Assembly (NCBI GenBank): GCA_016716965.1
Contig: JADJUP010000039.1
Location: 36,294 to 100,293, forward strand
Direction: 5' to 3'
Length of the DNA stretch: 64,000 nt
Origin: Sulfuritalea sp.
GTDB taxonomy: Bacteria > Pseudomonadota > Gammaproteobacteria > Burkholderiales > Rhodocyclaceae
Position 1 is the stretch's first letter, and each line of letters starts with the position of its first letter. Position numbers and translations under genes: made by a program. Shown in pieces: positions 51,304 through 63,526 of the stretch. The notes under the pieces were generated by a model. That model was not told the origin of the DNA, did not search any database, and saw only the letters and a program-made list of their open reading frames with translations.

Positions 51304-54075
51304 ATGAAACGCATGCTTTTCAATGCGACGCAGGCCGAGGAACTCCGCGTCGCGATCGTCGATGGTCAGAAACTGATTGACCTCGACATCGAATCGGCCA
51401 ACAAGGAACAGCGCAAGAGCAACATCTACAAGGCGGTCATCACCCGCATCGAGCCCAGCCTCGAAGCCGCCTTCGTGGACTACGGTGCCGAGCGACACGG
51501 CTTCCTGCCGTTCAAGGAAATTTCCCGCAACTACTTCAAGCCGGGCGTCGACCCCGGCAAGGCCCGCATCCAGGACGCCCTCAGCAACGGCCAGGAACTC
51601 ATCGTCCAGGTCGAAAAGGACGAGCGCGGCAACAAGGGCGCGGCACTGACAACCTTCGTTTCGCTGGCTGGGCGCTATCTGGTGCTGATGCCGAACAATC
51701 CGCGCGGTGGCGGCGTATCGCGTCGCGTCGAGGGCGAAGACCGCCAGGAACTGCGCGAGGTCATGGACCAACTGGTGGTTCCCAACGGCACCAGCCTGAT
51801 CGCCCGCACCGCCGGCATCGGCCGCAGCCTGGAAGAACTGCAGTGGGACCTCAACTACCTGCTGCAACTATGGACCGCCATCGACGGCGCGGCCAAGGCC
51901 CAGAGCGGTGCCTTCCTGATCTACCAGGAATCCAGCCTCGTCATCCGCGCCATCCGCGACTACTTCCACGCCGAGATCGGCGAGATCCTGATCGACACCG
52001 ACGACATCTTCGAACAGGCCCAGCAGTTCATGGCGCACGTGATGCCGGGCACGGTCAATCGCGTCAAGCGCTACCACGACGACGTGCCGCTGTTCTCGCG
52101 CTTCCAGATCGAGCACCAGATCGAATCCGCCTACTCGCGCCAGGTCACCCTGCCCTCGGGCGGCGCCATCGTCATCGACCACACCGAGGCCCTGGTCTCG
52201 GTCGACGTCAACTCGGGCCGCGCCACCAAGGGCAGCGACATCGAGGAAACCGCCTTCCGCACCAACTGCGAAGCGGCCGATGAAATCGCCCGCCAGTTGC
52301 GCCTGCGCGACCTGGGCGGCCTGATCGTGATCGACTTCATCGACATGGAGTCGACCAAGAACCAGCGCGAAGTCGAGAACCGCCTGCGCGACGCCTTGCG
52401 CCACGACCGCGCCCGCGTCCAGACCGGCAAGATCAGCCGCTTCGGCCTGCTCGAACTGTCGCGCCAGCGCCTGCGCCCGGCTCTTGCCGAAACCAGCTAC
52501 ATCACCTGCCCGCGCTGCACCGGCACCGGCCACATCCGCAGCACCGAATCCGCCGCGCTGCACATCCTGCGCATCCTCGAAGAGGAAGCGATGAAGGAAA
52601 ACACCGGCGCCCTGCACTGCCAGGTCCCGGTCGATGTCGGCACCTTCCTGCTCAACGAGAAGCGCGTCGACATTTCGCGCATCGAGATGCGCCATCGGGT
52701 GAATCTGGTCATCGTGCCGAATCGCCACCTTGAAACCCCTGCCCACGAAATCATCCGCTTGCGCCACGACCAGCTCAATGCCGAAGGCATCGCCCTGGCC
52801 AGCTACCAGATGGCCGACAAGCCCGTCGAGGAAGCCTACCAGCCGCCGTCGGCCCAGGCCGGCGACGCCAAGCCGCCCAAGATCGAAGCCGCGGTCAGGG
52901 GCATCACCCCCGACCAGCCGGCACCGATCGTCGAACCCAAGCCGGCAGCACCGGTCGCCCAACCCGCGCCGGTCAACCAGCCCGGCTTCTTCAGCAAGCT
53001 TATCTCGATGTTCACCGGCGGACCGAAGGTGGAAGCCCCTGTCGCCGCCGAAGAAAAGACCGAGCGGGCACCGCGCCGCGAAGGCAACCGCGATCGAACC
53101 CGCGAAGGCGGGCGAAACGGCCGCGACCGCAACAATCGCCGCGATGGCCGCGACAACCGCGAAGGTGGCGAGCGCAAGGAAAGGACCGAGCAGGCACCGC
53201 GCCTCGCCGGAAAGCGCGACGAACAGGGCGACGCCGCCACCCGCAAGCCGCGCGAACCGAGGGAAGGCCGCGAACCACGGGAGGGGCGCGAGCCTCGCGA
53301 AGTCCGCGAACCGAGGGAACCGCGCGAGCCGCGTCCGCCGCGCGAACCCAAGGAGGTCCGCGAACCGAGGGAGCCTCGCGAACCGCGCCCGCCGCGCAAT
53401 GACGCGAACGGCATGCAGAACGCCGTGGCGCCAGCGCCGACTTCCGGCGAAGGCGGTCAGGCAGGCGACGGCGAAGCCCGCAGCGGCCGTCGCAGTCGCG
53501 GCCGTGGTCGCGGCCGTGGACGGGGTGAGGAAGGCAGCGCGACCGATATCGCCGCCGGAGCCGTTGCCGGAAGCGCCGTCGAAATCGTCCAGACCGGCGA
53601 CGCGGATGCCTTCGCCGCACCCGCCGCAACCGTCGAATCCACGGCCCCGATCGTGACCCCGATGCCGGTTGCAGAACCGGCCCCGGTCGCCATCTACGAG
53701 GCCCCGACCCCGTCGGCAGCGGCACCCGCGGAACCCGCCGTCGAACCTACTGTCGCCCCCACCGTGGAAGCGGTCCAGGTTGCGGCACCGGTCGTCGCCG
53801 AACCCGCGCCGCAGCCTGTTGCCGTCGCGGAATCGGTGATCGCCGCACCGATGCCGGTGGCTGCCGTGCCCGATCCGATCATCGTTCCGCCGGCACCCGC
53901 CGTGGCCGACATCAAGGAATCGCTGCAGCAGGTCGGCCTGGTGATGATAGAAACCAGCCACACCGCGCCGGCCGCCGACAGCTTCGCTCCGGCACAACCG
54001 CTGGGCCGCAAGCCGAAGCCGGCCGCGACGATCGCCAGCGAGCCGTTGCAGATGGTGGAAACCAAGCGCGACTGA
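51304..54075 (+). CDS. rne: Ribonuclease E
   Basis: The endonuclease core of the RNA degradosome, 923 residues. It has an S1 domain (about 35-120), the DNase I-like catalytic core (VDVNSGRATKGSDIEETAF; the catalytic aspartates in IDFIDM) and the zinc-link C402-x2-C405 (CPRCTGTG) that joins dimers. The C-terminal third (about 540-923) is a disordered scaffold: an Arg/Glu/Pro repeat block about residues 650-700 (REPREGREP-type), Arg/Gly-rich RNA-binding stretches and a Pro/Ala/Val-rich tail. The ATG at 51304 is chosen over one six codons upstream because GGGAG lies at the right distance. A 24-bp element copy lies in the disordered part. Confidence 0.97.
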   Translation: MKRMLFNATQAEELRVAIVDGQKLIDLDIESANKEQRKSNIYKAVITRIEPSLEAAFVDYGAERHGFLPFKEISRNYFKPGVDPGKARIQDALSNGQELIVQVEKDERGNKGAALTTFVSLAGRYLVLMPNNPRGGGVSRRVEGEDRQELREVMDQLVVPNGTSLIARTAGIGRSLEELQWDLNYLLQLWTAIDGAAKAQSGAFLIYQESSLVIRAIRDYFHAEIGEILIDTDDIFEQAQQFMAHVMPGTVNRVKRYHDDVPLFSRFQIEHQIESAYSRQVTLPSGGAIVIDHTEALVSVDVNSGRATKGSDIEETAFRTNCEAADEIARQLRLRDLGGLIVIDFIDMESTKNQREVENRLRDALRHDRARVQTGKISRFGLLELSRQRLRPALAETSYITCPRCTGTGHIRSTESAALHILRILEEEAMKENTGALHCQVPVDVGTFLLNEKRVDISRIEMRHRVNLVIVPNRHLETPAHEIIRLRHDQLNAEGIALASYQMADKPVEEAYQPPSAQAGDAKPPKIEAAVRGITPDQPAPIVEPKPAAPVAQPAPVNQPGFFSKLISMFTGGPKVEAPVAAEEKTERAPRREGNRDRTREGGRNGRDRNNRRDGRDNREGGERKERTEQAPRLAGKRDEQGDAATRKPREPREGREPREGREPREVREPREPREPRPPREPKEVREPREPREPRPPRNDANGMQNAVAPAPTSGEGGQAGDGEARSGRRSRGRGRGRGRGEEGSATDIAAGAVAGSAVEIVQTGDADAFAAPAATVESTAPIVTPMPVAEPAPVAIYEAPTPSAAAPAEPAVEPTVAPTVEAVQVAAPVVAEPAPQPVAVAESVIAAPMPVAAVPDPIIVPPAPAVADIKESLQQVGLVMIETSHTAPAADSFAPAQPLGRKPKPAATIASEPLQMVETKRD
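53246..53400 (+). repeat. Degenerate tandem REP-codon repeat in rne
   Basis: A run of imperfect repeats encodes alternating Arg-Glu-Pro-Arg/Glu units (REPREGREP, REVREPREP, REPRPPREP) and ends in RPPRND. The units vary in codon use, so this is a protein-level low-complexity scaffold region more than a recent DNA expansion. Such regions bind RNA or degradosome partners in other RNase E proteins. Confidence 0.8.
53422..53445 (+). repeat. Dispersed 24-bp element inside rne
   Basis: The core has G for A at position 6. It reads AVAPAPTS in the disordered scaffold part of RNase E. Confidence 0.75.
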
Positions 54076-54093
54076 CGCCGGCACGTCATCGCG

Positions 54094-54126
54094 ACAACGG
54101 GCGCCCTTGGGCGCCCGTTGTGTTTT
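54094..54126 (+). terminator. Rho-independent terminator of rne
   Basis: ACAACGGGCGCCC and GGGCGCCCGTTGT form a perfect 13-bp stem with a two-base loop, followed by GTTTT. It begins 19 bases after the rne stop and lies in the convergent space with the phosphatase gene. Confidence 0.93.
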
Positions 54127-54156
54127 CCGGCCCCGGCTTCGGGGTCCTGCGAGGAT

Positions 54157-54629
54157 TCAGGTTTTTGCCGTCAGTTGAGCGATCAAGTGACTGGCGGCAT
54201 CCTCGACCATGTCCAGCACCTGCTCGAAGCCGTCGGGGCCGCCATAGTAGGGATCGGGGACCTCGAGCGCATCGAAGCGCTGGCTGAAATCGAGGAACAG
54301 GCGCAGCTTGTCGCGGTGCTCGGTCGGGCAGGCGCGGCGCAACCAGTGCAGATGGTCATGTCCCATCGCCAGCACATGGTGGAAACGCACGAAATCGAAT
54401 TCCGTGACGCGCCGCGCGCGCAGGAGCGCGAGGTCGTATCCGCGTTTGCGCGCAGCCGCGACGGTGCGTGGATCCGGCGGATCGCCGACGTGATAGCCAT
54501 GGGTGCCGGCCGAATCGAATTCGAAGCGCCCCTCGACGCCAAGCTGCCGCGCCAAGTGTCGCGCCACGCCTTCCGCGGTCGGGGACCGGCAGATATTCCC
54601 GGTGCAGACGAACAGCACCTTGTGCACCG

Positions 54630-54633
<4 letters not shown>
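54157..54633 (-). CDS. Low-molecular-weight protein-tyrosine phosphatase
   Basis: A 158-residue cytosolic phosphatase. The P-loop CTGNICRS (C10 to R16) and the DPYYGG general-acid loop near residue 125 identify it. In bacteria the family includes Wzb-type enzymes that dephosphorylate capsule tyrosine kinases, but no kinase or exopolysaccharide genes are adjacent here, so it may be a stand-alone housekeeping member. The start overlaps the uvrB stop (ATGA). Confidence 0.93.
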
Positions 54634-56702
<2,069 letters not shown>

Positions 56703-56803
56703 ACCCTACCCGCTTGTTTATTTATGGAAACCCGGCGAAATCCTGATGAAAGCCGGTCCCGCAATCGGGTATTATTGCGCGCTTTGCGCTGCAACATAAA
56801 TCT

Positions 56804-56827
56804 GCCGTAGCGCCAGCGCCGACTCTT
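56804..56827 (+). repeat. Dispersed 24-bp element in the tyrB leader
   Basis: Perfect core, 25 bases before the tyrB ATG and downstream of its likely promoter, in the space shared with divergent uvrB. Confidence 0.85.
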
Positions 56828-56852
56828 ACAACTTCTCGCATCCGGAGCATTC

Positions 56853-58055
56853 ATGTCCTCACTCTTCGCCGCCGTCGAAATGGCCCCCCGCGACCCCATC
56901 CTGGGTCTCAACGAAGCCTTCAATGCCGACACCAACCCGAACAAGGTCAACCTCGGCGTCGGCGTCTATTTCGGCGACGACGGCAAGATCCCGCTGCTGG
57001 CCGCCGTCAAGACCGCGGAGAAGGCCCGCCTGGAAACCCAGCCGGCGCGCGGCTACCAGCCGATCGAGGGCATCCCCGCCTACAACAATGCCGTGCAGGG
57101 CCTGCTGTTCGGCAAGGATTCCGCTCTGCTCGCCGCCGGCCGCGCCATCACCTGCGAATGCCTGGGCGGCACCGGCGCGCTCAAGGTCGGCGCCGACTAC
57201 CTCAAGCGCCTGCTGCCCGAGGCCAAGGTTTATATCAGCGATCCGAGCTGGGAAAACCACCGCGCCTTGTTCGAATCCGCCGGATTCACCGTCGAGAACT
57301 ACCCCTACTACGATGCCGCCACGCGCGGCGTCAATTTCGCCGGCATGAAGGCGGCGCTGGCGGCGATGCCGGCCAAGTCCGTCGTGGTCCTCCACGCCTG
57401 CTGCCACAACCCCACTGGCGCCGACCTCTCGGCCGCCCAGTGGGCCGAAGTGGTCGAAACGGTCAAGCAGCGCGATCTCGTTGCGTTCATCGACATGGCC
57501 TACCAGGGCTTCGCCGACGGCATCAAGCCCGACGCCATCGCGCTCGACCTGTTCGCCGCCTCCGGCCTGCAGTTCGTGGTCTCCAGCAGTTTCAGCAAGT
57601 CTTTCTCGCTGTATGGCGAGCGCGTCGGCGCGCTGACCATCGTCACCGACAGCAAGGACGAATCGGCCCGCGTGCTGTCGCAGGTCAAGCGCGTGATCCG
57701 CACCAACTATTCCAACCCGCCCACCCACGGCGGCGCCGTGGTGGCCACCGTCCTCGCCAGCCCCGAACTGCGCCAGCAGTGGGAAGACGAACTGGCCGGC
57801 ATGCGCGACCGCATCCGCGCCATGCGCAACAGCCTGGTGGACAAGCTCACCGCCGCCGGCGCCACGGGCTTCGAGTTCATCAAGGTCCAGCGCGGCATGT
57901 TCAGCTACACCGGCCTGACCGCCGCCCAGGTCGAGCGCCTGAAGAGCGAATTCGGCATCTACGCCGTGAGCACCGGCCGAATCTGCGTCGCCGCGCTCAA
58001 CACGCGCAACATCGATTACGTGGCGAAGGCCATCGCTGCCGTGCTGAAAAACTGA
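56853..58055 (+). CDS. tyrB: Aromatic amino acid/aspartate aminotransferase
   Basis: A PLP-dependent class I aminotransferase of 400 residues. The PLP-lysine is K249 in SSSFSKSFSLYGERVG, and the NPTG motif is present in HACCHNPTGADLS. The similarity is to the TyrB/AspC group; I cannot separate the two by sequence alone, so the symbol is tentative. The leader between the promoter region and the ATG contains a copy of the 24-bp dispersed element (56804-56827). It does not share an operon with other genes; the tRNA-Asn promoter starts just after its stop. Confidence 0.92.
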   Translation: MSSLFAAVEMAPRDPILGLNEAFNADTNPNKVNLGVGVYFGDDGKIPLLAAVKTAEKARLETQPARGYQPIEGIPAYNNAVQGLLFGKDSALLAAGRAITCECLGGTGALKVGADYLKRLLPEAKVYISDPSWENHRALFESAGFTVENYPYYDAATRGVNFAGMKAALAAMPAKSVVVLHACCHNPTGADLSAAQWAEVVETVKQRDLVAFIDMAYQGFADGIKPDAIALDLFAASGLQFVVSSSFSKSFSLYGERVGALTIVTDSKDESARVLSQVKRVIRTNYSNPPTHGGAVVATVLASPELRQQWEDELAGMRDRIRAMRNSLVDKLTAAGATGFEFIKVQRGMFSYTGLTAAQVERLKSEFGIYAVSTGRICVAALNTRNIDYVAKAIAAVLKN

Positions 58056-58063
58056 CACGGCTA

Positions 58064-58092
58064 TTGCGGGCAAAAACAGGCGCGGCTATAAT
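58064..58092 (+). promoter_or_regulatory. Promoter of tRNA-Asn
   Basis: TTGCGG (58064-58069) and a perfect TATAAT (58087-58092) stand 17 bases apart. The discriminator after the -10 is all G/C, as in stringently controlled stable-RNA promoters. The -10 lies in the loop of an 8-bp inverted repeat (AGGCGCGG at 58078-58085 and CCGCGCCT at 58093-58100). Confidence 0.85.
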
Positions 58093-58109
58093 CCGCGCCT
58101 CTTGAATGT

Positions 58110-58185
58110 TCCTCGATAGCTCAGTCGGTAGAGCGCCGGACTGTTAATCCGTAGGTCCCTGGTTCGAGCCCAGGTCGAGGAGCCA
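58110..58185 (+). tRNA. tRNA-Asn (GTT)
   Basis: The 76-base sequence folds as a cloverleaf: acceptor TCCTCGA/TCGAGGA, D-arm GCTC...GAGC, anticodon loop CTGTTAA with anticodon GTT at 58143-58145, T-arm CCTGG TTCGAGC CCAGG and encoded GCCA end. The top anticodon-stem pair is a C-T mismatch, a minor deviation. Confidence 0.96.
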
Positions 58186-58213
58186 AAGAATTCTTGTTGT
58201 TGTTCCTGCACTT

Positions 58214-58238
58214 AGCCCAGCCTCAGGTTGGGCTTTTT
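58214..58238 (+). terminator. Rho-independent terminator after tRNA-Asn
   Basis: AGCCCA pairs with TGGGCT around the loop GCCTCAGGT, followed by five T residues counted from the stem end. It ends the tRNA-Asn transcript about 30 bases after the gene. Confidence 0.85.
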
Positions 58239-58304
58239 GCATTTCTGGCCGCAGTATCCCGAATCGAAGCACGGCCGGCATCGATCCATTGCGGAGGCGA
58301 GAAC

Positions 58305-58592
58305 TTGATCCGAAACCTGTTTGCACTGATCGCCGGAACCGTCCTGCTGGTGCTCGGCTTCATGTTCTCCCTGGTGCTGTTCGCCGTGATTGCAGTGCTC
58401 GGGCTTGCGGTATGGGGCTACCTTGCGTGGAAGACCCGCAAGTTGCGCCGCGCCATGCGGGAACAGGCTGCTCGGGAACAGGCCGCCAGCGGCCAGGTGA
58501 TCGACGGCGAGGCGGTAGTCATCGAAGAGTACCAAGTGATCAGTTCCAGCGACCCGCCGAGAGAACCTCCGCCGGACACCCCGCCGCGCTGA
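58305..58592 (+). CDS. Small membrane protein, function unknown
   Basis: A 95-residue protein with a TTG start supported by an excellent GGAGG site seven bases upstream (58293-58297). The N-terminal half is strongly hydrophobic (about residues 5-45, possibly two membrane segments with a glycine break), followed by a basic stretch KTRKLRRAMR, an Ala/Gln/Glu-rich helix and a proline-rich tail (PPREPPPDTPPR). I do not recognise the family. It is not on the tRNA transcript, as a terminator lies between. It converges on the broken CHASE-GGDEF-EAL gene with six bases between stops. Confidence 0.75.
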   Translation: MIRNLFALIAGTVLLVLGFMFSLVLFAVIAVLGLAVWGYLAWKTRKLRRAMREQAAREQAASGQVIDGEAVVIEEYQVISSSDPPREPPPDTPPR

Positions 58593-58598
58593 ACTCGC

Positions 58599-61500
58599 TT
58601 ACCGCCGCCAGTCTCCACGGCTGACATAGGCCGCCAGGTCGTCGGCCGGCAGCGGCCTGCTGAAATAGTAGCCCTGCACTTCCTGGCAGCCTTGCTGGCG
58701 CAGGAACTCCAACTGGGCTTCGGTCTCGACGCCCTGGGCGATGGTGCGCAGGCCGAGGCTGTTGGCCAGGCTGATGATGGCCTGGACGATGGCGCGACCT
58801 TCCGGGTCCTCGGTAACGTCGCAGACGAAAGACTGGTCGATCTTCAGCTTGTAGACCTGGAAACGCCGCAGGTAGCTCAGTGAGGAGTAACCGGTGCCGA
58901 AGTCGTCGATCGACATACGGATGCCACGTGCATGGAGCGCATCCATCACCGCGATGGCGGCCAGGGGGTCGTCCATCGCCACGCTTTCGGTCAGTTCCAG
59001 TTCCAGGAGTTCGGGCGGCAGGCCTTCTTCGGCGAGTATCTGTTCCACGCGCTGCGGCAGGTTGGCGTGGCGGAACTGCACCGCCGACAGGTTGACCGAC
59101 ATGATCATCGGATCCATCCCGGCATCGATCAGGCCTTCATCTGCCGCACTGCCGTGCGCAGCACCCATTCGCCGATCGGCAGGATCAGGCCGCCGTCCTC
59201 GGCAACCCGGATGAACTCGGCCGGCATCACCTCTCCCAATTCTCCGCTGTGCCACCGCAGCAGCGCCTCGACGCCTACCATGCGGCCATCGGCCAGGGCC
59301 ACCTGCGGCTGATAGTGCAGTTGCAACTCGCCGCGCCCCAATGCATTGCGCAGCGAACCTTCGAGTTGCATCTTGCGCACCGAATGCTCCTGCATCTGCG
59401 GCGTGAAGAAGCGGAAGGTGTTGCGGCCATCCTGCTTGGCGCGATACATGGCGGTATCAGCGCTTTTGCACAAGGCCTCGAAGTCCTCGCCATCGCTGGG
59501 ATACATGGCGATCCCGATCGACGGCGTTACCACCAGTTCATACTGCTCGACGCGGAAGGTGACGGCAACCGCCTCGATCAGCTTCTGGGCGACGTGCGCC
59601 GCGTCGTCAGCATCGACGCCGAGCAAAACCACGACGAATTCGTCGCCACCCTGGCGCGACACCGTGTCTTCCTTGCGCACCATGTTGCCCATGCGACGAC
59701 CGACCTCGACCAGCAGCTCGTCGCCGATGCGATGGCCCAGCGTGTCGTTGATGTTCTTGAAGTGGTCGAGATCGATGAACAGCACCGCTACCGATTCGCC
59801 GCTGCGCTGCGCCATGCCGAGTGCGTGGCGGGCACGATCCTGCAGCAGGGCGCGGTTGGGCAGACCGGTGAGGGCATCGAAATGCGCCGGGCGCTGGATG
59901 CGCGCCTCGGCCTCCTTGTGGGCACTAATGTCGCTGAATATGCCTACGTAATGACTGGGCATGCCATCATCGTCGAGCACGCGGCTGATCGCCAGCCACT
60001 CCGGAAAGATGTTGCCATCCTTGCGCCGATTCCAGATTTCACCCTGCCAGTGACCGCTGGCATCGATCGCGTCCCACATCGCGCGATAGAACTCCTTGCC
60101 GTGGCGACCGGAAGACAACAGGCCGGCGGTCCGGCCCAGTGCCTCGGCCTCGCCATAGCCGCTGATCTCGCTGAAGGCGCGATTGACGCGCACGATGCGG
60201 CCGCGCGTGTCGGTGATCATGATGCCTTCCTTGCCCTGCTCGAACACTTCGGCGGCAAGCCGGATGCTGGCATCCCGCTCGAAGCCGTCGAGCGCGTAGC
60301 TGACATCCGTGGCCATCTCTTCCAGCAGCTTGCGCGCGTCCTCGTCGAAGGCCCCGGCCGCGTCCGCGTAGAGATTGAACGAGCCGACCACGTCCCCGCT
60401 CCGATGCAGCGGCAGCGCTGCCACGGCCTTCCAGTCGAAGCGCGCGGCGCGCTCGTGCCAGGGCTCGGTGGCCGGGTCGTTGAGGTAGTTCTGGTTCCAC
60501 ACCGGACGATTCTCGCGGATCGAGGTGCCGACCGGCCCGCGGCCATTCGGATCATCGGCATTCGAGGTGACGATCACACCGTCGAGATAGCCCGCGGTCG
60601 CGCCGAAACTCGCGACCGGCACCACTTGCCCGGTCGTCGCGTTCAACATGCCTATCCATGCCATCTTCATGCCACCGAAGCGCACCATCGCTGCAAATTT
60701 GGGGAAAAGTTCGGCGGCACTATTGCAGCGCACGATGGCCTGGTTGCATTCGCTCAGGGCGTTGTACAAATTGGTCAGACGCTTGATGCGATCCTCCACG
60801 GCGCGGCGCACGCTGATGTCGCGATCGATGCCGCGATAACCTAGCAGCTCGCCGGCCGCATCGAGGATCGGAGTACCGCTGGTGAGCGTCGCGTGTGCTC
60901 GTCCATCGCGGTCGATCACCACGTTTTCCAGATCATTGAACGGTGCCCGGGCCGCGGGGATTCCCGCAAACGCGGCGCCCACGGCCTGCGCTTCGTCGGG
61001 CGCCATGAAATCGAAGGGCGTCTTGCCGATGACTTCGTGTGCGGCGTAGCCCAGCATGGCCTTTACGCCGTCGGACACATAGGTGTATCGCCCTTCGGCG
61101 TCGGTTTCCCAGATCCAGTCGCCGGACACCTCCGCGACGTCGCGGAAGCGCTGTTCGCTGCGACGCAGATCCTCTTCCGCGAGCTTGCGCGCGTTGATGC
61201 TCATGCCCGTGCCGCGCAAGCTGATTACGCGGCCGTCCGTGTCGCAGAACACCGAGCCATAGACCTCTTCCCACCAAACCTCGCCCGCAGGAGTGATGTC
61301 CCGGTGCTGGAGCCGGAAACTGGATTTTCGGCAATCGCGCGATTGACTATCTCGCCCACGGGCGGAATGTCCTCGTCCGGCATGAATTCCATCGGCGTAT
61401 GACCGAGCAGGTCTTCGGGCGGATAGCCCTTGACCTGCGCCGACCGTCCGAGACATAGGTGACCATGTCGGTATTGATTTCCCACAGGTAGGCGCCGGCC

Positions 61501-62753
61501 GCGTCGCTCATGTTGCGGAAGCGCAGTTCGCTGGTGCTCAGTTGTCGCGTGCGCTGCTCGACCCGCGTTTCCAGGTCTTCCTTGTAGCGGCGCAGGTCGA
61601 CCAGCAGCTTCGTCAGGTAGGCCAGCAACAGGCTGAAGGACAGCGCCAGAGCGATCTTGAATGCCAGGCCGTAGGATCGGCCCAGCCGCCGAGCGGCTCG
61701 ACGCTCAGCGTCCGGTGCCATTGGGCAAATCGAGGGTCCGGTGCACCGGATCAGCGAGGCGCTGGCGCCCGCGATGGAGATGGTCTGGCGCTCGCCGCTG
61801 TCGGGATGGATGCGCCACAGTTCATAGGCAAACCCCATTTTGGGCAACTGTGACAGGCGTGCATCCTCAAGTACCTCGGGGAAGCGGATCAACACCGTGG
61901 TGAAGCCCCAGAACACACGCGGACTTTCGCCGAGGAAGACCGGCAGGCGGCCCACCGCGCCGAGCCCGCCCTGCAACAGGGTGAAAGGTCCGGCCAGCGT
62001 GAGCCTGCCGGTCTCGCGCGCCAGGAAGGCCTCCTTGTTGCGCTTCGGGTCGGCCAGGAGGTCATGGCCGATGGCCTTTTCATTGCCCTTCAGCGGCACC
62101 GCCTGCATCACCACGCCCCCCGGCGCCAACCGCAGCGCCGCGGCACCGGGATAGAACTGCAGCATTTCCTGCGCGGTACCTTCGAAGTTGGCGACCTTGC
62201 CATTGCCCTGCCGCACCAGCGCCGCCAGCGCGTAGGTGGCCGAGAGCGCATGCTCGATGCTGCGCTGGATCACCAGCGCATGGTCATGTGCCAGTGTCGG
62301 CGATGCGGGCGCGCCGCTGCTGTTCGCGCTGTTGCTCCGACTGCCGCACCGCGAACCCGCTGACCACCGCCGCGATGAGGAACACCAGGCCCGCCGCAAG
62401 GAGCGGGCGTCGCGTCGAGGGAGATGCAGGCGCAGCACCGGAATCACCGCCCAGGCCGAGGCGACCGAGCAAAGGTAGAGCAGCACGCTGGTCACGCCGA
62501 CGAACAGCAGGCCCTTGGCGATCTCGATGGGTTCCTTCAGTGCCGGATCGTCGACTCCCGTCGCCACCAGATAGCCGGAAACAATGATCCAGAAGGCGGC
62601 AAACAGGGCGCTAAACCAGCGCAATGCCCGCCGGCGTAAAGCGTCCGGGGGAGCGGATGAACCGGCCGGGGATTGGGAGGCAGGGACATGGAGCGTTGGG
62701 TTGGCGACTCGGCGCCCTTGAGGTACCCTGCCCGGCGTCTGGAAATGCGTCAC
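58599..62753 (-). pseudogene. CHASE-PAS-PAS-GAF-PAS-GGDEF-EAL gene with multiple frameshifts
   Basis: A large signalling gene that is open only in pieces. Restored order: N-terminal membrane segments, extracellular CHASE-type sensor (about 62300-61750), membrane segment (IALALSFSLLLAYLTKLLVDL), PAS, PAS, GAF-like (MKMAWIGMLNATTGQVVPVAS), PAS, GGDEF (intact SRQGGDEF), EAL (intact EALLR, DDFGTGYSSLSYL). Frame breaks lie near 62477, 62300, 61750-61690 (three), 61447, 61325 and 59130. Each is repaired by adding or removing one base; at 59130 a TGG has become TG and makes a stop. Between 61325 and 59130 the frame is clean. The start GTG at 62753 is uncertain. Either a decaying gene or poorly resolved sequence; with so many breaks it would not yield a full protein. 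Confidence 0.85.
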
Positions 62754-62808
62754 TGTTGTACGCGCAAACGCCGATTATTGGCGGAAAGCCGACCGTCGCA
62801 CCTATAAC

Positions 62809-62832
62809 CAAAGTCGGTGCCGGCGACACGGC
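62809..62832 (-). repeat. Dispersed 24-bp element upstream of the phnA-like gene
   Basis: Minus orientation, GTGTCGCC variant as in the copy at 21711-21734. It lies between the broken CHASE gene and the phnA-like gene. Confidence 0.75.
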
Positions 62833-62866
62833 GGCGTAGTAGCATTCGCCACCGCAATTTCACGCC

Positions 62867-63215
62867 ATGGAAAACCCGATGAGCAGCCTGCCCCCTGTCC
62901 ACAATGCCGGTCCGAATTCACCTACGAGGACGGCGACAACTTCGTCGGCCCCGAATGCGCCCACGAGTGGCCCAAACTGGCCGCCGCCACGCCGACGACG
63001 CCCGCGTGGTGCGCGATTCCAACGGCAACCTGCTGCAGGACGGCGACACCGTGACGGTAATCAAGGATCTGAAGGTCAAGGGATCGTCGTCGGTGGTCAA
63101 GGTCGGCACAAAGGTCAAGAACATTCGTCTGGTCGATGGCGACCACGACATCGACTGCAAGATCGACGGCATCGGCCAAATGGGCCTCAAGTCGGAATTC
63201 GTGAAGAAGGCCTGA
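62867..63215 (+). pseudogene. PhnA-like (YjdM) zinc-ribbon protein gene, frameshifted
   Basis: The C-terminal two-thirds reads exactly as a YjdM/PhnA protein ([47 protein letters not shown]). The zinc-ribbon start is split: one C is missing in the C run near 62893, and another base near 62990. The ribbon itself shows CPQC intact but the second pair reads GPEC (Gly for Cys). Start probably ATG 62879. The family name comes from proximity to phn genes in E. coli; the function is not firmly known and it does not degrade phosphonates by itself. Confidence 0.85.
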
Positions 63216-63217
63216 TC

Positions 63218-63526
63218 ATGAACGGCAGCGGTAACCTGTTTGCCGGCCTCGCCGAGGCGACCGGCGGCAGCGAACGATTCGAGGAACTGCTGGTGCGCCC
63301 CGGCTTCCGGGTGGAGCGCATCACATCGACTGGCCAGGCCAGCCCGCCGGGTTTCTGGTACGACCAGGACGTGGCCGAATGGGTGCTGTTGCTATCGGGT
63401 GCGGCGCAAATCCAGTTCGAAGACGAAGCCGAGCCGCGCTGTCTGGTGCCCGGCGACTGGCTCGACATCGCGGCGCATCGTCGCCACCGGGTCAAATGGA
63501 CCGATCCGGCGCAGGCCTCGGTCTGA
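63218..63526 (+). CDS. Cupin domain protein with premature stop
   Basis: A single-domain cupin of 102 residues. The metal-site region reads GFWYDQDVAEWVLLLSG and the second motif LVPGDWLDIAAHRRHRVKWTDP. It starts two bases after the phnA-like stop, so both would be cotranscribed. The frame continues after TGA 63524-63526 with six further codons (LAIHYR) and a TAG, and family members usually end W-L-A-I/V-H-Y-R; a TGG to TGA change would explain this. The protein lacks only its last seven residues and may still fold. Function unknown. Confidence 0.82.
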   Translation: MNGSGNLFAGLAEATGGSERFEELLVRPGFRVERITSTGQASPPGFWYDQDVAEWVLLLSGAAQIQFEDEAEPRCLVPGDWLDIAAHRRHRVKWTDPAQASV

